NCBI RefSeq assembly: GCF_001886615.1
Contig: NZ_CP018139.1
Span: 2,790,001-2,854,000, forward strand
Origin: Halomonas aestuarii
GTDB lineage: Bacteria > Pseudomonadota > Gammaproteobacteria > Pseudomonadales > Halomonadaceae
Reading direction: 5' to 3'
DNA: 64,000 nucleotides
Numbering within the stretch: the first letter of the stretch is position 1; each line of letters starts with the position of its first letter. The position numbers and the translations under genes were made by a program. The notes beneath the pieces are model-generated. The model saw only the letters and a list, made by a program, of their open reading frames with translations. It did no database searches and was not told where the DNA came from. Shown here piece after piece: positions 9,169-17,711 of the stretch.

Positions 9169-10521
9169 TCACAGCAGGAACACCGTCGCCAGGCCCAGGA
9201 AGGACATGAAGCCCACCACGTCGGTCACGGTGGTCAGGATCACCGAGCCCGACAGGGCGGGGTCGATGCCCGAACGCTTGAGCATCAACGGGATGACGAT
9301 GCCGGCGACGCCCGCCGCCAGCATGTTGATCACCAGGGCGGCGGCGATGATGGCGCCGATGGCCACACTGCCGAACCACAGCACCGCGAGCACGGCCACC
9401 ACCAGCGACCACAGCACGCCGTTGAGGGCGGCGATGCCGATCTCCTTGCGCAGCAGCCAGTGGCTGTTGGTGCGGCTGATCTGTCCCAGCGCCAGGCCAC
9501 GGATCGCCAGGGTCAGGGTCTGGCTGCCGGCGATCCCCCCCATGCTGGCCACGATGGGCATCAGCACCGCCAGGGCGACGATCTTGTCCAGGGCATCCTC
9601 GAATCGCCCGATCACCCAGGCGGCCAGGAAGGCCGTCAGCAGGTTGATGCCGAGCCAGACGGCCCGGCGCTTGGCGCTGGGCATCACCGGTGCGAAGAGG
9701 TCCTCCTCCTCGTCCAGGCCCGCCATGTTCATCAGCGCCTGCTCGGAATTCTCGCGGATCACGTCGACGATGTCGTCGATGATGATGCGCCCGAGCAGCA
9801 GGCCGTCCTCGTCGACCACCGGGGCGGAGGACAGGTCGTGGGTCTGGAAGAGGGTGGCCACGTCGCGGGACTTCATGGTCACCTGGATGCTGTCCACCTC
9901 GCGGTCCATCAGGTCGGCCACGGCCATGTCGGGGTCGTTCGACACCAGCCGGGCCAGGGGGAGCACACCGGCGAAACGGCCGTCGCGGTCCACCACCATC
10001 AGCACGTGGGTATTGTCGGGCACGGCCTCCTTCCAGCGCAGGAAGCGCCGTACGGTCTCCAGGCTGACGTCGGCGCGCACGGCGATGGTGTCGGTGCGCA
10101 TCAGTCGGCCGGCACTGTCCTCCTCGAAGGAGAGGGTCTCCTGCAGTCGCGAGCGCTGCAGCTCGTCCATGGAGCGCAGCATGTCCTCGGCGACCTGCTG
10201 GGGCAGGTCCTCGAAGATCTCCGCCAGGTCGGTGGTGTCGAGTCCGGTGGTGGCGGCGACGATCTCGGCATGGTCCATGTCGTCGATCAGGGTGCTGCGC
10301 ACCTCGTCGTGCACGTGCAGCAGCACCTCGCCGTCGATCTCGCCCGGCACGCGCTCCCACAGCCGGATGCGCGCCGCCGGTGGCAGCGACTCCAGCAGCA
10401 GGGCCACTTCCGCCGGCTCCAGGTCGGAGAGGACATCGTCGACCTGCTCCAGTTGCTCCTTCTCCAGCGCCAGGTGAATCCGCGACAGGCGGTGCTCGAG
10501 TGTCTCGGTGGTATCGGTCAT
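9169..10521 (-). CDS. mgtE: Magnesium transporter MgtE
   Basis: Inner-membrane Mg2+ channel/transporter gated by cytoplasmic Mg2+. The 450 residues show the family order: an N-terminal acidic superhelical domain (AEVALLLESLPPAARIRLWE), two CBS domains at about 130-260 (MRTDTIAVRADVS and DSIQVTMKSRDVA), a connecting helix, and five hydrophobic membrane segments from about residue 290 to the end. The motif PIVASMGGIAGSQ in the pore region is diagnostic. The ATG at 10521 is chosen because AGGAAG lies 6 bases upstream; an in-frame ATG 24 bases earlier has no such site. It is divergent from pyrD and convergent with the glutamate dehydrogenase gene across the 13-bp repeat array. Confidence 0.93.
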   Translation of the reverse strand: MTDTTETLEHRLSRIHLALEKEQLEQVDDVLSDLEPAEVALLLESLPPAARIRLWERVPGEIDGEVLLHVHDEVRSTLIDDMDHAEIVAATTGLDTTDLAEIFEDLPQQVAEDMLRSMDELQRSRLQETLSFEEDSAGRLMRTDTIAVRADVSLETVRRFLRWKEAVPDNTHVLMVVDRDGRFAGVLPLARLVSNDPDMAVADLMDREVDSIQVTMKSRDVATLFQTHDLSSAPVVDEDGLLLGRIIIDDIVDVIRENSEQALMNMAGLDEEEDLFAPVMPSAKRRAVWLGINLLTAFLAAWVIGRFEDALDKIVALAVLMPIVASMGGIAGSQTLTLAIRGLALGQISRTNSHWLLRKEIGIAALNGVLWSLVVAVLAVLWFGSVAIGAIIAAALVINMLAAGVAGIVIPLMLKRSGIDPALSGSVILTTVTDVVGFMSFLGLATVFLL

Positions 10522-10765
10522 GGGCGCTTCCTGGCAAGGGTTCATCGTGGCGTGGCGTCCGCCTCGCCGTGTCCTGGGATGGGGCTCGTCGAAGGCCCCA
10601 GTAGAGCATAAATGGAGCGGATGATGGAGCCGTCGGCGAGCGGGTGCATCCCCTCAACCCGCCGACCTGGGCGCGTCGTCTCGCGACGAGGGGGCTGGTA
10701 TACTCTCGCCCGCTTGCCGCCGTGCGACTTGCCATCGCCTCGGGGCCTCACCACCAGGAGCCGCC

Positions 10766-11791
10766 ATGTACTCGCTTGCCCGTTCGCTGCTGTTCCGTCT
10801 CGACGCAGAGACCGCCCACGGCGTGGCGCTCTCCGGCCTGGACCTGGCCGGCCGCCTTGGGCTGGCGCCGCGGCTGGGTGGTGGCCGGGTCGAGGACCCG
10901 GTGGAGCTGATGGGGCTGCGCTTTCCCAATCGGGTCGGCCTGGCCGCCGGGCTCGACAAGAACGCCGATCATCTCGACGCCCTGGGGGCGCTGGGGTTCG
11001 GCTTCGTGGAGGTGGGCACCGTGACGCCCAGGCCCCAGGACGGCAATCCGAGGCCTCGGCTGTTCCGGCTGCCGGAGCAGGGCGCCATCATCAACCGGAT
11101 GGGCTTCAACAACGCCGGGGTGGATCACCTCGTGGCGCGGGTCCGGGCGAGCCGTTACGACGGCGTGATCGGCATCAACATCGGCAAGAACCTCACCACC
11201 CCGGTGGAGCAGGCGGTGGACGACTACCTGACCTGCCTGGGCAAGGTGCACGCCCACGCGCACTACATCACGGTGAACATCTCCTCGCCCAACACGCCGG
11301 GGCTGCGCAACCTGCAGTTCGGCGAGCATCTCGATGCGCTGCTCGGGGCCCTGCGCGAGGAGGGGCGACGGCTCGATCGCCAGGCCGGTCGCCGCGTGCC
11401 CCTGGCGGTGAAGATCGCGCCGGACATGACCGCCGACGAGGTCGGGCTGGTGGCCCGCACCCTCGAGGCCAATGCCATCGACGCGGTGATCGCCACCAAC
11501 ACCACGGTCTCCCGGGAGGCGGTGGCAGGGCTCGAGCATGCCGACGAGCAGGGCGGGCTCTCCGGGCGACCGGTCTTCGAGCCCTCGAACAGGGTGGTCC
11601 GCGAGCTGCGCCGTCGCCTGCCCGACATGCCGATCATCGGCGTGGGCGGCATCGACAGCGGGGAGGCGGCGGTGGCCAAGGTGGCGGCCGGGGCCGACCT
11701 GGTGCAGCTCTATTCGGGCTTCATCTATCGCGGGCCCGGCCTGGTGGGAGAGTGCGCCCGGGCGCTGCGCGCCCATGCGGCCGATGCCTGA
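10766..11791 (+). CDS. pyrD: Dihydroorotate dehydrogenase (quinone), class 2
   Basis: Membrane-associated flavoenzyme oxidising dihydroorotate to orotate in pyrimidine synthesis with ubiquinone as acceptor. The 341 residues include the class-2 amphipathic N-terminal helix ([18 protein letters not shown]), FMN-binding GLAAGLDKN at about 58-66, the catalytic-base serine in [10 protein letters not shown] (about S174) and the phosphate-binding GVGGIDSG and YSGFIYRGP segments near the end. An AGGAG site precedes the ATG by 6 bases. It stands beside rmf and rlmKL, a neighbourhood also known from Pseudomonas. Confidence 0.95.
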   Translation: MYSLARSLLFRLDAETAHGVALSGLDLAGRLGLAPRLGGGRVEDPVELMGLRFPNRVGLAAGLDKNADHLDALGALGFGFVEVGTVTPRPQDGNPRPRLFRLPEQGAIINRMGFNNAGVDHLVARVRASRYDGVIGINIGKNLTTPVEQAVDDYLTCLGKVHAHAHYITVNISSPNTPGLRNLQFGEHLDALLGALREEGRRLDRQAGRRVPLAVKIAPDMTADEVGLVARTLEANAIDAVIATNTTVSREAVAGLEHADEQGGLSGRPVFEPSNRVVRELRRRLPDMPIIGVGGIDSGEAAVAKVAAGADLVQLYSGFIYRGPGLVGECARALRAHAADA

Positions 11792-11803
11792 TGGTCCGGC
11801 AGC

Positions 11804-11831
11804 AAAAAGCCCACGGCGGTGCCATGGGCTT
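11804..11831 (-). terminator. Terminator of rmf (possibly bidirectional with pyrD)
   Basis: Inverted repeat AAGCCCA / TGGGCTT with an inner GGC/GCC extension. Read on the minus strand it is followed by TTTTT, so it best serves rmf, whose stop is 55 bases away. It may also end pyrD transcripts. Confidence 0.65.
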
Positions 11832-11885
11832 GATAGGTTCGTCATCACCTCTGACGATGGGTTACCTGACCCGGTAGATGCGGGG

Positions 11886-12092
11886 TCACATCACCATGGG
11901 GTTCTTGTGAATGCCGGAGACACCCGTCATGCCGGACCATTGATCCCCACGACCTTCACGCCAACCGCTCATCCAGTACTCGCGTAGATTGATATCCTGA
12001 CTGGGACACTCATCGCGGGAACGACCTGAGAGACCCGCCTTGTACCCATGAACATAGGCACGCTGGAAGCGATCACGTTTCTGTCGTTTCAT
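11886..12092 (-). CDS. rmf: Ribosome modulation factor
   Basis: Small basic protein that binds 70S ribosomes in stationary phase and drives formation of inactive 100S dimers. The 68 residues begin MKRQKRDRFQRAYVHGYKAG and contain GRSRDECP and YWMSGWREGRGD, closely paralleling the 55-residue E. coli RMF, with about 12 extra C-terminal residues rich in G, S and M. The start at 12092 is set by that N-terminus and by AGAGG about 8 bases upstream; the frame stays open upstream but that part is not RMF-like. It is divergent from rlmKL, with a 262-bp region between them. Confidence 0.93.
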   Translation of the reverse strand: MKRQKRDRFQRAYVHGYKAGLSGRSRDECPSQDINLREYWMSGWREGRGDQWSGMTGVSGIHKNPMVM

Positions 12093-12354
12093 TGGACTAC
12101 CTCTTGATGAAGGTACCGATGTGAACCCGGTCTTGCGACCGGATTCGTGTTGCCCGGGCAACATCGGTCTTTGCGGCAACTCCTTGCGGCACAAAGACGA
12201 GAAACCCGCTGACAGGAACGCATGCGTCATTCAGTAGCTACTCAGACATTGATAGCCCAAGACGACGACGATTGTCGACTGATGAATTGTAACAAGGCGT
12301 TCACCTGACCGTGACGCCACCACCCCGGCCAGGCGCCGCGCCGACGGATATTCC

Positions 12355-14577
12355 ATGACTGAACTGCAATCCCCTGACTCACGACACTTCCTGGCTACCT
12401 GCCCCAAGGGTATCGAGCTGCTGCTGGCCGACGAGCTGGCCGCCCATGGCGCCACGCCCGGCAAGACCACGGTGGCCGGGGTGTACTTCCGGGCCAGCCT
12501 CGAGACCGCCTACCGGGCCTGTCTCTGGTCGCGCCTGGCCAACCGGGTGGTGCTCTGCCTGGCCCAGCAGGAGGGTATCGAGACCCCCGAGGCGCTGCGC
12601 GCGGCCTCCGCGGCCATCGACTGGCGAGACCATCTCGCGCCCGGCGCGACCCTGGCCGTGGACTTCCACGGTCGCTCCGAGGCGATCCGCCACACCCGCT
12701 TCGGCGCCCAGACCGTCAAGGACGGGGTGGTGGACCGCCTCCACGCCGAGGGACGACCGCGGCCCGACATCGACACCCGACACCCGGACCTGCGCCTCTA
12801 CGCCAACCTGCACCGTGGCCGGCTGACGCTGGGGGTGGACCTCTCCGGCGACAGCCTGCATCGCCGAGGCTACCGACGCGACGTCGGCCATGCCCCGCTC
12901 AAGGAGAACCTGGCCGCCGCCCTGCTGGTGCGCGCCGGCTGGCCGGCGCTGGCGAAGGAAGGAGCGCCGCTGGTCGACCCGCTGTGCGGTGCCGGCACCC
13001 TGCTGATCGAGGCCGCCCTGATGGCCGCCGACATTGCGCCGGGACTGGCCCGCGAGCGCTTCGGCTTCCATGGCTGGGCCGGCCACGACGAGCGCTGCTG
13101 GCGCGAGCTCAGGCGCGAGGCCGAGGCGCGAGCCAGCATCGGGCGAAAGCGCTGCCGCTCACGGCTGTTCGGCTTCGACGAGAGCCCTCCGGCGCTGGCG
13201 GCGGCGAAGGCCAACGCCATGCGCGCCGGGGTGCCGGCGCTGATCGAGCTGACGGGGGCCTCCCTCACCGGTCTCAGGCGCCCCGAAGGCTTGCCCGAGT
13301 CGCCCCGGGGACTGGTGATGACCAACCCTCCCTATGGCGAGCGTCTGGGGGAGCTGCCGGAGCTGGTGCAGCTCTATGGTCAGCTCGGGGACCGGGTCAG
13401 GGTGGCCTTCCCGGGCTGGCAACTGGCGGTCTTCACCGCCAACCCGGACCTCGGGCACCGCATCGGGCTGCGGGCCCACAAGCACTATTCGCTGAAGAAC
13501 GGTCCCCTGGATGCCCGGTTGCTGCTGATGGCGATTCCCGAGGCGGGCGAGGCCCCGGCGAGCGGTGACGAAACCGCCGGAGAGGCGCCCCCCGCGCGCT
13601 CCGAGGGGGCGCAGATGTTCGCCAATCGCCTGGAGAAGAACCGCAAGCGGTTGAAGAAGTGGCTCAAGAAGAGCGGCGAGAGCTGCTACCGGCTCTACGA
13701 TGCCGACATGCCCGAATACGCCCTGGCCATCGACCTCTACGGCGCCCGGGTGCATGTCCAGGAGTATGCGCCGCCCCGCTCCGTGGATGCCGCCCAGGCC
13801 CAGAAGCGGCTTCATGAGGCGCTGGGTGTGATTCCCGAGGTGCTCGGCGTCGACCCCAGGCACGTGGTGGTCAAGCGCCGTGAGCGACAGAGCGGCAAGG
13901 AGCAGTATCGCAAGCAGGCGGCCAGCGGCGAGCGTTTCGAGGTGCGCGAGGGGCGGGCCCGGCTGTGGGTCAACCTGCGCGACTACCTGGACACCGGCCT
14001 CTTCCTCGACCATCGACCGGTGCGTCGCATGCTCGGCGAGATGGCTGCCGGCAAGCGTTTCCTCAACCTCTTCTGCTACACCGGCGCCGCCACGGTGCAG
14101 GCGGCCCTGGGGTCACAGAAAGAGGGCACGGCGACGGCCGGCGGCGCCAGCGAGAGCGTGAGCGTCGATCTGTCCAATACCTACCTGGAGTGGGCGCGGG
14201 ACAACTTCGCCCTCAACCGCCTCGACCCGAGCCGCCACCGGGTGGTGCGCGACGACTGCCTGCGCTGGCTGGAGACCGCCGGCGGCGAGTTCGACCTGAT
14301 CTTCCTGGACCCGCCGACCTTCTCCAACTCGAAGAAGATGGCCGATACCCTGGATGTGCAGCGCGACCACGGTCGGCTGGTGCGCCTCACCATGGCGCGC
14401 CTGGCGCCGGGCGGGACCCTGGTATTCTCCAACAACCAGCGGCGCTTCAAGATGGATGCGGATCTGGCCGAGCAGTATGCGGTCGAGGATATCTCGTCGC
14501 GCACCTTCGACCCCGATTTCTCGAGGAACCCTGACCTGCACCATGTGTTCCTGATCCGCCATCGGGAGGGCGCATGA
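12355..14577 (+). CDS. rlmL: Bifunctional 23S rRNA methyltransferase RlmKL (m2G2445 and m7G2069)
   Basis: A 740-residue fusion of RlmL and RlmK that methylates G2445 and G2069 of 23S rRNA. The N-terminal part (about 1-160) matches the ferredoxin-like/THUMP region, the L domain has a SAM site (DPLCGAGTLLIEAA) and the catalytic NPPYGER at about 323, and the C-terminal K domain has FLNLFCYTGAATVQA and DPPTFSNSKKM near 650. E. coli RlmKL is 702 residues. The stop codon overlaps the start of the following glutaredoxin-like gene (ATGA), so the two are probably translationally coupled. Confidence 0.95.
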   Translation: MTELQSPDSRHFLATCPKGIELLLADELAAHGATPGKTTVAGVYFRASLETAYRACLWSRLANRVVLCLAQQEGIETPEALRAASAAIDWRDHLAPGATLAVDFHGRSEAIRHTRFGAQTVKDGVVDRLHAEGRPRPDIDTRHPDLRLYANLHRGRLTLGVDLSGDSLHRRGYRRDVGHAPLKENLAAALLVRAGWPALAKEGAPLVDPLCGAGTLLIEAALMAADIAPGLARERFGFHGWAGHDERCWRELRREAEARASIGRKRCRSRLFGFDESPPALAAAKANAMRAGVPALIELTGASLTGLRRPEGLPESPRGLVMTNPPYGERLGELPELVQLYGQLGDRVRVAFPGWQLAVFTANPDLGHRIGLRAHKHYSLKNGPLDARLLLMAIPEAGEAPASGDETAGEAPPARSEGAQMFANRLEKNRKRLKKWLKKSGESCYRLYDADMPEYALAIDLYGARVHVQEYAPPRSVDAAQAQKRLHEALGVIPEVLGVDPRHVVVKRRERQSGKEQYRKQAASGERFEVREGRARLWVNLRDYLDTGLFLDHRPVRRMLGEMAAGKRFLNLFCYTGAATVQAALGSQKEGTATAGGASESVSVDLSNTYLEWARDNFALNRLDPSRHRVVRDDCLRWLETAGGEFDLIFLDPPTFSNSKKMADTLDVQRDHGRLVRLTMARLAPGGTLVFSNNQRRFKMDADLAEQYAVEDISSRTFDPDFSRNPDLHHVFLIRHREGA

Positions 14578-14921
14578 CCCGACTGAGGCTCTACACCACC
14601 CTGGGCTGCCATCTCTGCGAGCAGCTCGAAGCGTTGCTGGTGACCCTCTGTGCCACCCCGTACCGGCTGGACAGGGTCGAGATCAGCGACGATGACGCCC
14701 TGGTCGAGCGCTACGGGGTGCGCATCCCGGTCCTGGTGGATGAAGCGGGCGTGGAACTGGACCGCGGCATGGAACCCGATCGCCTGGCCGCCTGGCTGGC
14801 GGAGCGGGGCTGGCTCGACGAGGCCGCCTGGCAGCGGCTGCAGCAGCAGCGGAGTAGTGAAACGCCGCCCGAGGCGGTGAAGGGGGCGACCCTGCGCGGG
14901 GGGCGGCGCTATCTGGGCTGA
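14574..14921 (+). CDS. Glutaredoxin-like protein (DUF836 type)
   Basis: 115 residues with a thioredoxin-fold start RLYTTLGCHLCEQLE, giving a CHLC dithiol motif at C12-C15, and the cis-proline segment GVRIPVLVDE near residue 57. The family (PF05768) contains short glutaredoxin-like proteins with uncertain partners. The last 30 residues (QQQRSSETPPEAVKGATLRGG) are an added low-complexity tail. It overlaps rlmKL by the ATGA junction. A redox function in the cytoplasm is likely; its substrate is unknown. Confidence 0.82.
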   Translation: MTRLRLYTTLGCHLCEQLEALLVTLCATPYRLDRVEISDDDALVERYGVRIPVLVDEAGVELDRGMEPDRLAAWLAERGWLDEAAWQRLQQQRSSETPPEAVKGATLRGGRRYLG

Positions 14922-14945
14922 CGGTCTTCGGCCGGCCCTCGGCCC

Positions 14946-15227
14946 CTAGAGCGAGTCCAGCAGCGACAGCTGGCTGACGGCGTCACGCCCCTCGGCGCTC
15001 TCGTCCTCCACCTCCAGCACCTTGCGGAAGCCGCGCGAGGACAGGATGGTGGTCTCGTCGGCCAGCCACATCATCGTCTGGGCATGGTCGTCGGCCAGGC
15101 GATGCTTCAGGCCGCCGAACTGGGTGCCGATCTGCCCCCAGGCGCGGCTGAAGATCCAGTCGCCGAACATGTCCTGATGGACATGCACCAGCACATAGTC
15201 ATGGTCGGTTTCCCAGCGGACGATCAC
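14946..15227 (-). CDS. Small WGR-domain protein
   Basis: 93 residues. The segment DMFGDWIFSRAWGQIGTQFG fits the WGR domain (PF05406: W-G-x-I/R-G core) and the later RGFRKV fits its closing helix. WGR domains are thought to bind nucleic acid, but free-standing bacterial versions have no defined role. A GTG at 15227 is taken as start because GGGAG lies 6 bases upstream; the frame is open further upstream without a better site. It is convergent with the glutaredoxin-like gene and divergent from pdxB. Confidence 0.65.
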   Translation of the reverse strand: MIVRWETDHDYVLVHVHQDMFGDWIFSRAWGQIGTQFGGLKHRLADDHAQTMMWLADETTILSSRGFRKVLEVEDESAEGRDAVSQLSLLDSL

Positions 15228-15342
15228 GGCAGCTCCCGAGGTGGAGGGCGGCGTCGGCGCCGCCCGGTGTGGCCTGTGGCGGTATTGTAAGGGCTTGGGC
15301 ACACTGAACAAGTCACATCATCCCGGAAGTCAGGAGACCGCC

Positions 15343-16527
15343 ATGAAAATCGTCGTCGATGCCAATGTCCCCGCCGCCGAGGCCTGCCTCGGGGAACTGG
15401 GCGAGGTGGTCCGCGTGCCGGGGCGAGAGATCGAGGCGGCCACGGTGCGCGATGCCGATGCCCTGGTGGTGCGCTCCATCACCCAAGTCGATGCGTCCCT
15501 GATCGCCGAGGCCAGGGCGATTGGCTCGCCCCTGCGCTTCGTCGGCACCTGCACCATCGGCACCGACCACGTGGACGAACAGGCCCTCGCCGACCACGGC
15601 ATCGGTTTTTCCAGCGCTCCCGGCTGCAACGCCGAGGCGGTGGTCGACTACGTGCTGGCGAGCCTCTCGACCCTGGCCGAGCGCCAGGGGTGGCGACTCG
15701 CCGAGCGGCGGGTCGGCATCGTCGGCGTGGGCAATGTGGGCGGGCGGCTGCTGGGGCGACTCACCGCCATGAGCATCGACTGCCTGGCCTGCGACCCGCC
15801 CAGGGTTGAAGCAGAGAGCATCGAGGCGGAAGGCCCCGAGGGGCTGCCCGGCTTCCATGACCTGGACACCCTGATCGACGAGTGCGACGTGCTGTGCCTG
15901 CATACGCCGCTGGTGAGAGAGGGTCCCCATGCCACGCACCACCTGCTCGATGCCCAGCGCATCGCGGCCCTGGCGCCGGGCACGGTGCTGCTCAATGCCG
16001 GTCGCGGCGACTGCGTGGATGGCCGGGCCCTGCGCCAGCGCCTGGCGGGGCAGGGCGACCTCACGGCGGTGCTCGACGTCTGGGAGCACGAACCCGCCAT
16101 CGACGCCGCCCTGGCGGATCTCGCCGAGATCGCCACGCCGCACGTCGCCGGTTACAGCCTGGACGGCAAGCTGCGGGGCACCCACCAGATCTATCGCGCC
16201 CTGGCCCACCATGTCGGCCTGCCGGCTCGCCTGACGATGGATGACCTGGCGCCGCCGCCTCCCGTGGCGCGTCTCGTCCTGGACAGTGGCCTCTCACCCG
16301 AGGAGGCGCTGCGCCTGTGCATGCGCGTCGTCCATGACACGCGACGCGACCATGACAGCCTGCATCGCGAGGCACGCCGCCAGGGCATGGCGAAGGGCTT
16401 CGACGACTGCCGGGCCCGCTATCCGCTGCGCCGGGAGTTCGCCACCCTCGAGATCGGGCTGCGCGAGGGGGCCCGGGAGTGGGCGGCCCTGCTGGCCGGC
16501 GCCGGGTTCCGGGTCGACATGGCCTGA
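15343..16527 (+). CDS. pdxB: Erythronate-4-phosphate dehydrogenase
   Basis: Second step of the DXP-independent pyridoxal phosphate pathway: oxidises 4-phospho-D-erythronate. The 394-residue protein is a D-2-hydroxyacid dehydrogenase with GTCTIGTDHVD, the Rossmann motif GIVGVGNVGGRL, NAGRGDCVDG, VLDVWEHEPAI with the catalytic Glu, and PHVAGYSLDGK with the catalytic His; the C-terminal dimerisation domain (DUF3410) follows. E. coli PdxB is 378 residues. The ATG at 15343 follows AGGAG by 6 bases; the upstream in-frame ATG at 15241 lacks this. A terminator lies 20 bases after the stop. Confidence 0.94.
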   Translation: MKIVVDANVPAAEACLGELGEVVRVPGREIEAATVRDADALVVRSITQVDASLIAEARAIGSPLRFVGTCTIGTDHVDEQALADHGIGFSSAPGCNAEAVVDYVLASLSTLAERQGWRLAERRVGIVGVGNVGGRLLGRLTAMSIDCLACDPPRVEAESIEAEGPEGLPGFHDLDTLIDECDVLCLHTPLVREGPHATHHLLDAQRIAALAPGTVLLNAGRGDCVDGRALRQRLAGQGDLTAVLDVWEHEPAIDAALADLAEIATPHVAGYSLDGKLRGTHQIYRALAHHVGLPARLTMDDLAPPPPVARLVLDSGLSPEEALRLCMRVVHDTRRDHDSLHREARRQGMAKGFDDCRARYPLRREFATLEIGLREGAREWAALLAGAGFRVDMA

Positions 16528-16547
16528 GGGCCTCGGGGCCCTCAACG

Positions 16548-16582
16548 CAGCAGGCCCGCCGTATGGCGGGCCTGCTGATTTT
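16548..16582 (+). terminator. Rho-independent terminator after pdxB
   Basis: 13-bp perfect stem CAGCAGGCCCGCC / GGCGGGCCTGCTG with loop GTAT, followed by ATTTT. Confidence 0.88.
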
Positions 16583-16666
16583 CAGGACGATCGCTCCAGG
16601 GCGGTCGTTACAGGGCGTTCTTTTCAGGGCGATCGATGCCGGGCTTTCGATCCGGGACTCTCTTTT
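16583..16666. repeat. Six degenerate tandem 14-bp units starting CAGGGCG
   Basis: Units of exactly 14 bp begin at 16583, 16597, 16611, 16625, 16639 and 16653: CAGGACGATCGCTC, CAGGGCGGTCGTTA, CAGGGCGTTCTTTT, CAGGGCGATCGATG, then two more diverged ones. They sit between the pdxB terminator and the convergent htpX, the same setting as the 13-bp array at 9043. Confidence 0.8.
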
Positions 16667-16688
16667 CGCAACCCTCCGAAGGCCGGGG

Positions 16689-17594
16689 TTACTGGCGGTA
16701 GGCCGCCTCCTTCAGCGCGCGGATGCGGTCATCCAGCGGGGGGTGGCTGGCGAAGAGCCGCTCCATCAGGGAGCGCGTCTGGCCCTTGGTGATGGCCATG
16801 GCGCGAAGGGTGTCCGGCATCTGGTCCGGCATCTCGGTCTCGGCCTTGAGGCGGGCCAGGGCGTTGATCATGGCGCCGCTGCCTGCGAGGTGCGCGCCGG
16901 CACTGTCCGCACGATACTCCCGGAAGCGCGAGAACCAGGCGACGATGGCCGAGGCGATCACCCCGAAGACGATCTCGGCGACGATCACCACCGCGAAGTA
17001 GCCCATGAAACCGAGCCCCCCCTCGCCGTCGCTGCGGCTCTTCAGGAAGCCATCCACCAGGTGAGCGACCACCCGGGCGAAGAACATCACGAAGGTATTG
17101 AGCACCCCCTGGATCAGCGCCAGGGTGACCATGTCGCCGTTGGCCACGTGGCCGATCTCGTGGGCCAGCACCGCGCGCACCTCCTCCGGGCGCATGCGGT
17201 TGAGCAGGCCGGCGGAGACCGCCACCAGGGCATCGTCCTTGTTCCAGCCGGTGGCAAAGGCGTTGGACTGCTGGGCCGGGAAGATGCCCACCTCGGGGGT
17301 CTTGATGCCGGCGTCGCGGGCCAGTTCCGCCACGGTATCGACCAGCCACTTCTCGGTGCTGTTGGACGGGGATTCGATGATCACGGTGCCGGTGCTGCGC
17401 TTGGCCATCCACTTGGAGATGAACAGCGAGACCATCGAGCCTGCCATGCCGAAGATGAAGCAGAAGATCAGCAGGGCATTGAAGTTCATGCCCTGCTCGG
17501 TCAGGTAGCCCTCCACCCCCAGCAGTCGCAGGGTGATGCTGGCCACCACGATCACCGCCAGGTTCGTGCCCAGGAACAGCAGGATTCTCATCAT
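16689..17594 (-). CDS. htpX: Membrane zinc metalloprotease HtpX
   Basis: Inner-membrane M48 protease that degrades misfolded membrane proteins alongside FtsH. The 301 residues carry two N-terminal membrane helices (about 4-24 and 38-60), the zinc motif HEIGH at 145-149, two more hydrophobic helices, and [11 protein letters not shown] with the third zinc ligand. The sequence tracks E. coli HtpX (293 residues) throughout. [14 protein letters not shown] sets the start at 17594, with GGAGAG about 9 bases upstream; an open stretch before it is not family-like. Confidence 0.95.
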   Translation of the reverse strand: MMRILLFLGTNLAVIVVASITLRLLGVEGYLTEQGMNFNALLIFCFIFGMAGSMVSLFISKWMAKRSTGTVIIESPSNSTEKWLVDTVAELARDAGIKTPEVGIFPAQQSNAFATGWNKDDALVAVSAGLLNRMRPEEVRAVLAHEIGHVANGDMVTLALIQGVLNTFVMFFARVVAHLVDGFLKSRSDGEGGLGFMGYFAVVIVAEIVFGVIASAIVAWFSRFREYRADSAGAHLAGSGAMINALARLKAETEMPDQMPDTLRAMAITKGQTRSLMERLFASHPPLDDRIRALKEAAYRQ

Positions 17595-17711
17595 TGCCGG
17601 AACTCTCCAGTCGTCAGGAAGGGGCGCCGCAATGCGCGGCTTGGACAAGCAGTTGCTTAGATACGGGCTGGCCCGCCGGGTTTCAATCGGCGAGCCAACG
17701 CTCTCGCCGGG

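Noticed and set aside
8917..10611. A long plus-strand open frame over mgtE
   Set aside because: It crosses the terminator and the 13-bp repeats and is antisense to a secure gene; its His/Gln/Gly-rich composition is typical of shadow frames.
10522..10765. A magnesium riboswitch upstream of mgtE
   Set aside because: No ykoK- or mgtA-like conserved core could be recognised in the divergent mgtE/pyrD region.
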